Shown: one piece after another, positions 23,213-30,773 of the stretch | How the letters are laid out: each line of letters opens with the position of its first letter | Numbering within the stretch: the stretch's first letter is position 1 | Assembly: GCA_964477455.1 (NCBI GenBank) | Contig: CAYZHG010000106.1 | Coordinates: forward strand, 1-35,246 | DNA: 35,246 nt | Origin: CAIOJG01 sp964477455 | Lineage (GTDB): Bacteria > Patescibacteriota > Patescibacteriia > Magasanikbacterales > GWA2-37-8 | Direction of reading: 5' to 3' | Made by a program: the position numbers and the translations under genes | The notes under the pieces: model-generated | Databases searched by the model: none | Seen by the model: the letters and a program-made list of their open reading frames with translations, nothing else | Told to the model about the DNA's origin: nothing

Positions 23213-23710
23213 TTATTTTACAACCAGATTGCCAGTCATTTCGCGGTGACCTTCACCACATGGTACGCCACAACGGAATGGGAAGACGCCAAATTTGTCC
23301 GCTACGAATTCGATTGTTTGGGTTTTGTTTGGCTCCAATTTAACATTAATATTATAATCTTTTAAAATGATACTGTGAGTCACATCCACACTAGTAATTT
23401 TAATTTTCACTCTGTCGCCTTGATTTACAATAATTGTGTCGGTAGAAAATTCCCAATTTTTTGCAGTTATTGTAAATTCTCTCAGTTGACTTTCATAAAC
23501 TACTGGTTCGGCTTGTTTTTTATTATTTTCTGTTTGAGTCTGATCCATTTCAATTTTAATTTTCCCCTCTCCCTCTGGTATTGTTACATCAACTTGGTTT
23601 TGAGGTTTTGAAGTTGATTCATCGACCGATGTCGAAGAATTGCAACCAGCACCAGCCAATACTAAGGTCAATATAACCGCGCTAACTAATGATGAATATT
23701 TTTTATTCAT
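23213..23710 (-). CDS. Cupredoxin lipoprotein with CuA-type copper site
   Basis: A 165-residue exported lipoprotein. The signal peptide ends in the lipobox LAGAGC (Cys23), and a low-complexity spacer runs to about residue 75. The cupredoxin domain resembles cytochrome oxidase subunit II and nitrous-oxide reductase CuA domains. Ligands are His112 (DVTHSI) and the loop Cys147-x3-Cys151-x3-His155-x2-Met158 (FRCGVPCGEGHREM), exactly the CuA spacing. No oxidase subunit I or other respiratory gene is in view, so it may be an electron carrier or a copper-binding protein. Its promoter carries an ATACT-N5-AGTAT palindrome shared with the DoxX gene. Confidence 0.88.
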   Translation of the reverse strand: MNKKYSSLVSAVILTLVLAGAGCNSSTSVDESTSKPQNQVDVTIPEGEGKIKIEMDQTQTENNKKQAEPVVYESQLREFTITAKNWEFSTDTIIVNQGDRVKIKITSVDVTHSIILKDYNINVKLEPNKTQTIEFVADKFGVFPFRCGVPCGEGHREMTGNLVVK

Positions 23711-23718
23711 AAATATTT

Positions 23719-23766
23719 ATTTAAATAATACTATATTAGTATATGATATATTATTTAAATTTGCAA
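23719..23766 (-). promoter_or_regulatory. Cupredoxin promoter and palindromic operator
   Basis: TTGCAA (23761-23766), a 17-bp spacer and TATACT (23738-23743) on the minus strand. The palindrome ATACTA-TAT-TAGTAT (23728-23742) overlaps the -10 box. It is nested inside a 12-bp inverted repeat (23719-23730 with 23749-23760). Confidence 0.65.
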
Positions 23767-23775
23767 GATAACTAA

Positions 23776-24219
23776 TTAGAATCCAAAATGACGACGATGT
23801 AATCCTTGGTGCTTTTTTCCGTGAGTTGAAAAAAGTTTTAATTTTGCATCCATTTGATCTTGGGTAATCTGACCAGACTGCACTTGAGAGGCAAATTGTT
23901 GTTTGACGTTGTTTAAAGTTCTAGTGTGGTAATTAACCATTTTTTGTTTAAGTTGTTCGTGACTTAGTCCATTTTCCTGAGCAATTTGTAACGGTTGTTT
24001 GCCGGACTTTAGTTCAGTTTGAAGCTGGTCAGTAGTGATGCCCAATATTTGAGCTAATTCATTTAAACGTGCGTTCCTACGGTCTTGTCTGTTTAGCTGA
24101 CGTTGAATTATGGTGGTTGATGTTGTGGGTATATCGGTGGCTGCAGAAACGGCAGTTACAGTAATGGCTGAAATTGCGATAGATCCAATGGTAAATACGG
24201 TAATGATTGTTTTTCGCAT
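23776..24219 (-). CDS. Secreted small protein with His-rich C terminus
   Basis: A 147-residue exported protein of unknown function. The signal peptide (about 1-27) ends VSAA. The mature part is helical and Gln-rich, with two short helical units of the kind ELAQILGITTDQLQTELKSG and LQIAQENGLSHEQLKQKM, found in many small secreted or DUF2680-like proteins. The end STHGKKHQGLHRRHFGF has five His within about 17 residues and may bind metal. It lies upstream of the cupredoxin gene on the same strand, separated by the cupredoxin promoter. No Shine-Dalgarno site is seen. Confidence 0.75.
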   Translation of the reverse strand: MRKTIITVFTIGSIAISAITVTAVSAATDIPTTSTTIIQRQLNRQDRRNARLNELAQILGITTDQLQTELKSGKQPLQIAQENGLSHEQLKQKMVNYHTRTLNNVKQQFASQVQSGQITQDQMDAKLKLFSTHGKKHQGLHRRHFGF

Positions 24220-24306
24220 ATTATTTCAATTTAATAATTAGTTACTCGACCTTTAATAATATTACATTTCGAAGTAGCTAGTTATTTCATAATCATAAAT
24301 TTGAAA

Positions 24307-24341
24307 ACAAAAAAACTCCTCGATTTTCTCGAGAAGTTTCT
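24307..24341 (-). terminator. Terminator of the VIT1-family gene
   Basis: On the minus strand, AAACTTCTCGA and TCGAGGAGTTT form an 11-bp stem with one G-U pair, followed by a T7 tract. Confidence 0.8.
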
Positions 24342-24351
24342 TTCCAAGACA

Positions 24352-25047
24352 TTAAGTGATCAAATGTGCAATGAAATAAGCCACTGTAGCAGCCAATCCA
24401 CCAATGCTGGCCGTTCGAATGGCACCTTTGAGTGGGCTGATGCCAATAATCTTAGCTTTGGTATAGCCAAAAATTGTCAAAGCGATGAGAGTAAATATAG
24501 AAGAATAAAATAAAGCCAAATTTGGTTCAGAAACAAAAATATAAGGACCAAGTGGTATGATACCTCCGATGATATATGACACGGCTATAGTCACTGAGCT
24601 AATTGCTGCTCTATTTTTATCAGGAGCTTCTAAATTTAGTTCATTGCGCATCATAAAATCTACCCAGGCATCTGGTTTTTTTTCAAAAGCATCTACGATT
24701 GGTTTGGCTTCTTCTTTGGTCAATCCGTAAGTTTCAAAAATTTCTATTACTTCGGATTTTTCTTTTTCTGGCATGGTTTTAACCTCGTTTATTTCTCTTT
24801 GTTTTTCACTAAAATAATGGTCGTATTCATTTTTTGCCGCCAGATAACCACCAAGACCCATAGAGATGGAACCGGCAGCAATTTCCGCAAAAACAGCCGC
24901 CATAATAATGGAATTGTGGGAAACGACGCCAGATAGACCTGCAGCCAAAGCAAATGGTACTGTCAAACCATCGGACATACCGATGATGATATCGCGAACT
25001 ACTGCTGTTGCGGTAAAATGATTTTCAGAGTGAATATTATTTTTCAT
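24352..25047 (-). CDS. VIT1/CCC1-family iron/manganese transporter
   Basis: A 231-residue membrane protein. The first helices contain RDIIIGMSDGLTVPFALAAGLSG, the family signature. A cytoplasmic, Glu-rich metal-binding insertion (about 78-125, EKQREINEVKTMPEKEKSE) separates the early helices from the last three. Members export Fe2+ or Mn2+ from the cytosol by proton antiport. Here it would lower cytosolic metal. A TATAAT (25056-25061, with TTTGG before it) ends 8 bp before the ATG, so the message is probably leaderless. Confidence 0.9.
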   Translation of the reverse strand: MKNNIHSENHFTATAVVRDIIIGMSDGLTVPFALAAGLSGVVSHNSIIMAAVFAEIAAGSISMGLGGYLAAKNEYDHYFSEKQREINEVKTMPEKEKSEVIEIFETYGLTKEEAKPIVDAFEKKPDAWVDFMMRNELNLEAPDKNRAAISSVTIAVSYIIGGIIPLGPYIFVSEPNLALFYSSIFTLIALTIFGYTKAKIIGISPLKGAIRTASIGGLAATVAYFIAHLIT

Positions 25048-25055
25048 ATAGTTAT

Positions 25056-25061
25056 ATTATA
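25056..25061 (-). promoter_or_regulatory. -10 box of the VIT1-family gene (leaderless geometry)
   Basis: TATAAT on the minus strand, 8 bp before ATG 25047; no convincing -35 is seen. Confidence 0.55.
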
Positions 25062-25158
25062 CCAAATTAGTCAGAAAAGAAAAGGATTTTATCAATATGA
25101 CTTTACGAGCAGAAAATTTGTGTTATACTGATATTAGTTGTAATTAATTGTTATTTTT

Positions 25159-26799
25159 ATGAAAGCATCTGATTTGTTTGTAAAGTGCTTGGAGGCCGAA
25201 GGGGTAAAAATTATTTTTGGCGTACCGGGAGAAGAAAATTTGGATATGATGGAATCATTACGCAATTCCACCATTCGATTCGTGACGACTAGACATGAAC
25301 AGGCGGCTGTTTTTATGGCGGCGACCATGGGTCGTCTGACTGGAAAAACAGGCGTCGCATTATCGACTCTTGGGCCCGGAGCAACCAATCTAGTTACTGG
25401 AGTTGCGTATGCTCAATTGGGTGGAATGCCATTGCTTGTAATTACCGGTCAAAAACCGATTCGCAAAAGCAAGCAAGGGCGTTTTCAAATTATAGATGTG
25501 GTAGAAATGATGAAGCCACTTACCAAAATGACTGAAACCGTAGTAAGTGCGGATCGTATTCCCAGTTTAGTGCGTCAAGCTTTCAAATTGGCTGAGTCTG
25601 AACGTCCAGGTGCGGTCCATTTGGAGTTGCCAGAAGATATCGCCGTTGATAACTCAGAAGTATTACCAATCGCTCCAATTAAGGTTCGTCGTTCTGGTCC
25701 AGATCCTAAAGCTGTTCAACAAGCCGTTGACCTAATCACCAAAGCAAAGTCACCGGTGTTATTAATTGCCGCTGGAGCCAATCGCAAATTAATTAGAAAA
25801 AATTTGCAAGCTTTAATCGACAAAACAAACATTCCCTTTGTTACTACTCAAATGGGTAAAGGTGTTATCGACGAAACGAGTGAACTATATTTAGGAACTA
25901 CCGCTTTGAGTGCCGGTGATTATGTTCATTGTGCTTTGGCACAATCCGATTGTGTTGTTGTAGTAGGGCATGACATTACAGAAAAACCTCCAGTGGTATT
26001 GATTTCGCAGGAACGAAGTGTGATTCATATAAATTTTAATGAAGCAGAAGTGGACGATGTATATATTCCTACTTTAGAAATTGTGGGTGATGTGTCGCAT
26101 TCGCTCTGGGCTATTTCCGAAAATATTTCTGCTCAAGCACATTGGGATTTTACCAATTTTAATAAATTTAAAAATAAATTGCTCACGCATTTGTCAGAAA
26201 AAACTGATAGTGATTCTTTCCCTGTTAAGCCTCAGCGTTTGATAAAAGATTTGCGTGATGTTTTGCCAGCCGATGGGATATTAGCTCTAGACAATGGAAT
26301 GTATAAAATTTGGATTGCACGAAATTATTTTGCTCGTGAACAGAATACAGTTTTGTTGGATAATGCACTGGCTACTATGGGGGCTGGATTGCCAGCGGCG
26401 ATGGCGGCAAAACTGGTGGATCCTAGTAAGCCGGTGATTGCTGTAGTTGGTGATGGTGGTTTTATGATGTCGGCACAAGAGCTCGAAACAGCGCAACGTT
26501 TAGGATTAAATTTGGTTGTTTTGATTATCAATGATAATGGTTTTGGTATGATTAAATGGAAACAGGCCGGCAATAAAATGGAGGATTTTGCCTTGTCGTT
26601 TTCAAACCCAGATTTTGTAAAGTTTGCGGAAAGTTTTGGCATTCAAGGAGTTCGAATTAATAACACAGCTGAATTAGCACCGGCCTTAAAACGCGGTTTA
26701 TCACACCCAGGAATATTTTTAATTGATTGTCCAATTGATTATAGTGAAAATAATATTGTATTCAATCAAGAATTAAAAAATGATCTTTGTAAAATATAA
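25159..26799 (+). CDS. TPP-dependent enzyme, acetolactate-synthase/2-oxoglutarate-decarboxylase-like
   Basis: A 546-residue three-domain TPP enzyme. Glu47 in TTRHEQAAVFMA is the cofactor-activating Glu. The N domain has STLGPGATNLVTG. The TPP/Mg motif runs from VVGDGGFMMSAQELETA to LIINDNGFG (about 431-459). The closest familiar proteins are catabolic acetolactate synthases (condensing two pyruvates) and the cyanobacterial 2-oxoglutarate decarboxylase, which was long annotated as acetolactate synthase. No regulatory small subunit is adjacent. It is followed after 3 bp by a succinate-semialdehyde-type dehydrogenase, the same pairing as in the cyanobacterial bypass, so 2-oxo-acid decarboxylation is plausible. 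The substrate cannot be decided from sequence. Confidence 0.88.
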   Translation: MKASDLFVKCLEAEGVKIIFGVPGEENLDMMESLRNSTIRFVTTRHEQAAVFMAATMGRLTGKTGVALSTLGPGATNLVTGVAYAQLGGMPLLVITGQKPIRKSKQGRFQIIDVVEMMKPLTKMTETVVSADRIPSLVRQAFKLAESERPGAVHLELPEDIAVDNSEVLPIAPIKVRRSGPDPKAVQQAVDLITKAKSPVLLIAAGANRKLIRKNLQALIDKTNIPFVTTQMGKGVIDETSELYLGTTALSAGDYVHCALAQSDCVVVVGHDITEKPPVVLISQERSVIHINFNEAEVDDVYIPTLEIVGDVSHSLWAISENISAQAHWDFTNFNKFKNKLLTHLSEKTDSDSFPVKPQRLIKDLRDVLPADGILALDNGMYKIWIARNYFAREQNTVLLDNALATMGAGLPAAMAAKLVDPSKPVIAVVGDGGFMMSAQELETAQRLGLNLVVLIINDNGFGMIKWKQAGNKMEDFALSFSNPDFVKFAESFGIQGVRINNTAELAPALKRGLSHPGIFLIDCPIDYSENNIVFNQELKNDLCKI

Positions 26800-26802
26800 A
26801 AT

Positions 26803-28173
26803 ATGAGTATTATTTCTGCCAGTCCAGCCACATTGGAAGTGTTCAAGGAGTTTGACGAACTTACTGAGGTTGAATTAGAAAATAAATTGGCCAAATCACA
26901 GGCGACTTTTTTGGAGTGGAGAAAAATTTCTTTTGAACATCGCGCACAATTGATGCACAAAGCAGCGGAAATTTTGCGTGAACAAAAAAAAGAATTAGCC
27001 GTACTGATGGCGCAAGAAATGGGTAAGGTATTAAAATTTGGTGAAGGAGAAATCGAAAAATGTGCATCTGTTTGTGATTATTATGCTGACAATGCGCAAA
27101 GTTTTTTATCTCCAGAAATAATTCCGACAGAATCTAAAGAAAGTTATGTTCGATTTGATTCACTCGGTCCCGTGTTGGCAGTAATGCCTTGGAATTTTCC
27201 TTTTTGGCAAGTGCTACGTTTTGCCGCGCCAGCTTTAATGGCTGGAAATGTTGGATTGCTTAAACATGCTTCCAACGTTCCGCGTTGCGCTTTGGCAATT
27301 GAAGATATTTTTGTGAAGAGTGGTTTTCCAGATGGTGCTTTTCAAACATTGCTGATTGGTGCTAAACGAGTAGAATCAATTATCAGTGATGAGCGAGTAG
27401 TGGCAGTAACTTTGACCGGAAGTGAATTGGCCGGTAGTCAGGTGGCCGCAACAGCTGGTAAAGCTTTGAAAAAAAGTGTTCTGGAGTTGGGTGGGAGTGA
27501 CCCGTTTATTGTTTTGGCTGACGCTGATTTGGAAAAAGCAATCGAAAGTGCGGCCAATGCCCGACTACAAAATAATGTTGGTCAGAGTTGTATTGCGGCT
27601 AAACGGTTTATTGTGGCCGAATCAATCGCGGCTGATTTTACTGCCGGTCTGGTTAAAAAATTTATAGATTTAAAAATCGGCAATCCCTTGGATTTCGACA
27701 CTCAAGTTGGACCATTGGTTTCTCTACAAAGTCTCGAAGGAATTGAATTGCAAGTAGAAAAATCAATCGCTCTTGGTGCAAAATTGGAATGTGGGGGTAA
27801 ACGAGTAGGTGAGGTCGGATATTTTTATGAGCCAGTAGTTTTGAGTAACGTTAAAAAAGGAATGCCAGTTTTTGATGAAGAAGTTTTTGGGCCAGTGGCT
27901 CCAGTAATAACATTCAAAGATATTGATGAAGCGATAAAAATGGCCAATGATTGTCAATATGGTCTTGGTGCGACTATTTTTACCCGTGATATTGAATTGG
28001 CTAAAACGTTGGCAGGACAAATTGAAAGCGGTGCAGTGTTTATCAACGGAGCGGTAAAGTCGGATGTGAGGTTACCTTTTGGTGGCATAAAAAAATCAGG
28101 TTTTGGGAGAGAGCTTGGTTCGTATGGTATCAAAGAATTTGTGAATATTAAGACGGTGGTGATAAATGGATAG
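26803..28173 (+). CDS. NAD(P)-dependent aldehyde dehydrogenase, succinate-semialdehyde type
   Basis: A 456-residue aldehyde dehydrogenase of the GabD/SSADH group. Catalytic elements are the Asn in MPWNFPFWQ, Glu228 in LELGGSDPF and Cys263 in GQSCIAAKRF. The cofactor segment includes LTGSELAGSQVA, and EEVFGPVAPV and LPFGGIKKSGFGRELG mark the C-terminal half. It should oxidise a semialdehyde or aldehyde made by the upstream TPP enzyme, with which it shares an operon (3-bp gap). It probably uses NADP, but this is not certain. Confidence 0.9.
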   Translation: MSIISASPATLEVFKEFDELTEVELENKLAKSQATFLEWRKISFEHRAQLMHKAAEILREQKKELAVLMAQEMGKVLKFGEGEIEKCASVCDYYADNAQSFLSPEIIPTESKESYVRFDSLGPVLAVMPWNFPFWQVLRFAAPALMAGNVGLLKHASNVPRCALAIEDIFVKSGFPDGAFQTLLIGAKRVESIISDERVVAVTLTGSELAGSQVAATAGKALKKSVLELGGSDPFIVLADADLEKAIESAANARLQNNVGQSCIAAKRFIVAESIAADFTAGLVKKFIDLKIGNPLDFDTQVGPLVSLQSLEGIELQVEKSIALGAKLECGGKRVGEVGYFYEPVVLSNVKKGMPVFDEEVFGPVAPVITFKDIDEAIKMANDCQYGLGATIFTRDIELAKTLAGQIESGAVFINGAVKSDVRLPFGGIKKSGFGRELGSYGIKEFVNIKTVVING

Positions 28174-28195
28174 TAGGTTTGTTAACATTTTATTA

Positions 28196-28237
28196 TTTAC
28201 AAAATTGATTAAATTCTATATAATACTGACTTAGTAT
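28196..28237 (+). promoter_or_regulatory. DoxX-gene promoter with palindromic operator
   Basis: TTTACA (28196-28201), a 17-bp spacer and TATAAT (28219-28224). The palindrome ATACT-GACTT-AGTAT (28223-28237) overlaps the end of the -10 box and the start site, matching the palindrome at the cupredoxin promoter. Confidence 0.7.
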
Positions 28238-28261
28238 AATTTATTTAAATATTTGAACACT

Positions 28262-28801
28262 ATGTGTCATGAAAATGGTGGAACTATGCACTCAATGCAT
28301 GGAAAAATGAGAGATTTTGGCTTGTTGGCTTTGCGTTTAGCAATCGCTTTTGTCTTTATTTACAATGGCTATGGTAAAATTTTCACTAACCATGCAATGG
28401 CTAGTGGTATGTTTGGAAAATTAATTGGACCAGAATCAGCTGGATCTTTCTGGGCATACTTTGTTGGTAGTGCAGAATTTTTTGGTGGCTTAATGGTATT
28501 GTTAGGTGTATTTGCCACTTATGCCGCTGCTTGGTTGTCTGTGATCATGGTAGTAGCTATTTTCACTGCTCATTGGGGTGGTCCGATAAATGGTTATTTC
28601 TTGGTTGTATCATTATTAGGAGGCTGTTTGGCTTTATTGGGAAATGGCGCTGGCCGTTTTCGTTTGGTCAAAAAAGAATGTTGCTGTCCTGAATGTAAGG
28701 CAATGTGTTCTGATAAACATGAGGATGCAAAAGTAGTTGGCAAAGGTGATGATGCTGACGATTGTTGTAGTGGTGGTGGTTGTTGCGGAGACAAAAAATA
28801 A
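28262..28801 (+). CDS. DoxX-family membrane protein with Met/His-rich head and Cys-rich tail
   Basis: A 179-residue protein. The DoxX core (about 17-130, four helices, LRLAIAFVFIYNGYGKI) is flanked by two unusual segments. The N terminus MCHENGGTMHSMHGKM is rich in Met and His. The C-terminal 40 residues hold nine Cys (ECCCPECKAMC, DDCCSGGGCC). Both look like soft-metal (Cu+, Zn2+) binding or redox-active regions. DoxX proteins are quinone- or thiol-linked membrane proteins of poorly defined function. I start at ATG 28262 rather than TTG 28253. Expression is probably controlled by the palindrome over its promoter. Confidence 0.88.
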   Translation: MCHENGGTMHSMHGKMRDFGLLALRLAIAFVFIYNGYGKIFTNHAMASGMFGKLIGPESAGSFWAYFVGSAEFFGGLMVLLGVFATYAAAWLSVIMVVAIFTAHWGGPINGYFLVVSLLGGCLALLGNGAGRFRLVKKECCCPECKAMCSDKHEDAKVVGKGDDADDCCSGGGCCGDKK

Positions 28802-28810
28802 TTTTCAAAC

Positions 28811-28924
28811 AAAATAAAACACCGGATATTGTTACTTTAAAGCGGGTTATGAAGCCGAGGCTTCATCCCTGAGTCCTCGCGGACGAGGAAAGCGTAAAGT
28901 AATAATATCCGGTGTTTTATTTTT
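28811..28924. terminator. Structured bidirectional terminator, repeat element copy B
   Basis: A 28-bp outer stem with one G-U pair (28811-28838 with 28896-28923) encloses two hairpins: 28849-28855/28860-28866 with loop CGAG, and 28873-28876/28881-28884 with loop TCGC. It lies between convergent genes and includes the stop codon of the ABC-F gene. The core is homologous to copy A on the opposite strand. Confidence 0.88.
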
Positions 28925-30689
28925 CCAAATTTTGGATGTCTTCTTGAATTTTTAACCATTCGTCTTCTTTGGCTTTTGTTTCTTTGTCGAGGTCACCAAG
29001 GTGTCGATAATCATCTAGTGAAAATGCTTGTGGGTCTTTGGCTTGTTTGCGCATAAGGCGCATTTTTTCTTTTTCAAGGTCAAAGATATCATCTTCGATT
29101 TTTTTTAATTTCTTTTTTTCAGTTTTGATGTCTTCATAACGCTGTTTTTTTTCGTCGTCCGTTTTGGCTGGTTTTATTTTTATGATTTCTTCGGTTTGTT
29201 GAGGTCCGATGGATTGTTCTAAATTATAGACGTATTCTTCGTACGTTCCAGGGTAGCGACGAACTTCGCCATTTTTCACTTCAACGATCATCGTGGCGAT
29301 AGAGTTTACAAAGGTGCGGTTATGACTAATGAAAAGTACTGTTCCGTTGAATTCTTCTAATGCTAAGCCCAGCGCTTCCACGGTTTCAAAATCCAAATGG
29401 TTGGTCGGTTCGTCCAGTAACAGAACCTTACTTTTGGAAAGCAAAATACTAGCAAGACACAAGCGCGCTTTTTCTCCACCACTTAACACCGAAATATCTT
29501 TTTCCAGATCTCCATCTTTGAATAAAAAATTTCCCGCCATTTTTAAAATCTCCTCATCATTGATATCGCTTGGTGCGTTGGTGCGCAAATGTGACCAGAC
29601 TTTTTGTTCTGGATCCAAAGCGTTTGGTACATGTTGAGCGTAATAGGCAAAGGTGCTATCTACCGCCCATTTGAATTTACCACCAATAGGTGAAAGTTCA
29701 TTGGCCAAAGTTTTCAGAAATGTGGTTTTGCCTTGACCGTTATCACCAAGAATAGCGACGTGTTCACCACGATCAATATCAAGGGTAATGTTTTCGGCAA
29801 TCGTTTTGTTTGGATAACCAATTGCTAATTTTTCACAACGGAATAAAAGACCTTTTTTGGTTTCTATGTTTGGTATTTTAATACGTACGGTTGTGAGTGG
29901 ACTTTGAATGTCTAATTTTTGAAGTTTTTCAATAGCCTTTAATTTACTCTGAGCTTGTGAAGCCTTGCTGGCTTTGTAGCGAAATTTATCAACAAAATCT
30001 TGCAGATGTCTTTGTTCGCGTTCAATTTTTTTATTATATAATTTGGCAAAAGCGAGGCGCTCTTCTTTGTAGGCCAAATATTCATCTATTGGTCGAGGAA
30101 ATAATGTCAGATTACCATGTTCAATTTCCAGCGTTTGTTCGCAGGTGCGTTTTAAGAATTCGCGATCATGTGAAATAATTAAAAATGATTCACTGTAGTC
30201 GCGTAAAAATTTTTCTAATAAAAGCTGAGTATGAACATCGAGATAATTAGTAGGTTCATCAAGTAAAAAAAGATTTGGCTCTTTGAGCAACATCGATGAC
30301 AGTCGAATTCGCATTTGATAACCACCCGAAAGTGTAGAAAGTTTCGTAGTTAATAACTCATTTTTAATTTCAAATTTTCCTGCCACTTTGGAACACTGCC
30401 AAGTTTCTTTTTGTGTAGTGCGTTCCAAAAATTCCAGCACCGTTTCGTCTGGATCAATCAGTTCATGTTGTTCTAAATATCCCAAGCGCGTAATTGGTTG
30501 TATCGCGATGATCCCAGTATCTTGAGTTTCTTGACCAACGATCATTCTAAAAAGCGTGGACTTGCCAGCACCATTGCGACCAATCACACCAATCTTTTGT
30601 TTCGTGTGAATTGCCAAATCAGCATCTTTAAAAAGTGCTTGTTGATGATATGATTTATTTAATTTTTCTATCGTAAGTAGAGTGGCCAT
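28917..30689 (-). CDS. ABC-F family ATPase (Uup/YdiF-like)
   Basis: A 590-residue soluble protein with two ABC domains and no membrane part. The first has Walker A GRNGAGKST, signature LSGGYQMR and LLDEPTNYLD. The ABC-F linker (KIEREQRHLQDFVDKFRYKA) follows. The second domain has GDNGQGKTT, LSGGEKARLCLA and LLDEPTNHLD. A C-terminal coiled coil (about 515-590, Lys/Glu-rich) ends the protein. Family members act on ribosomes as translation factors or antibiotic-protection proteins. The coiled-coil tail and length fit the housekeeping Uup/YdiF type better than a resistance factor. Confidence 0.92.
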   Translation of the reverse strand: MATLLTIEKLNKSYHQQALFKDADLAIHTKQKIGVIGRNGAGKSTLFRMIVGQETQDTGIIAIQPITRLGYLEQHELIDPDETVLEFLERTTQKETWQCSKVAGKFEIKNELLTTKLSTLSGGYQMRIRLSSMLLKEPNLFLLDEPTNYLDVHTQLLLEKFLRDYSESFLIISHDREFLKRTCEQTLEIEHGNLTLFPRPIDEYLAYKEERLAFAKLYNKKIEREQRHLQDFVDKFRYKASKASQAQSKLKAIEKLQKLDIQSPLTTVRIKIPNIETKKGLLFRCEKLAIGYPNKTIAENITLDIDRGEHVAILGDNGQGKTTFLKTLANELSPIGGKFKWAVDSTFAYYAQHVPNALDPEQKVWSHLRTNAPSDINDEEILKMAGNFLFKDGDLEKDISVLSGGEKARLCLASILLSKSKVLLLDEPTNHLDFETVEALGLALEEFNGTVLFISHNRTFVNSIATMIVEVKNGEVRRYPGTYEEYVYNLEQSIGPQQTEEIIKIKPAKTDDEKKQRYEDIKTEKKKLKKIEDDIFDLEKEKMRLMRKQAKDPQAFSLDDYRHLGDLDKETKAKEDEWLKIQEDIQNLEK

Positions 30690-30735
30690 ATGGGAGCAAG
30701 GTTATCAGAAATATTGGTGTTTGTAAACTAAAAAA

Positions 30736-30763
30736 AAATAGCCCCATTTTATTGGGGCTATTT
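30736..30763 (-). terminator. Terminator of the cell-wall hydrolase gene
   Basis: AAATAGCCCCA/TGGGGCTATTT (30736-30746 with 30753-30763); on the minus strand the stem is followed by a long T tract. Confidence 0.88.
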
Positions 30764-30773
30764 GATAAATGTA

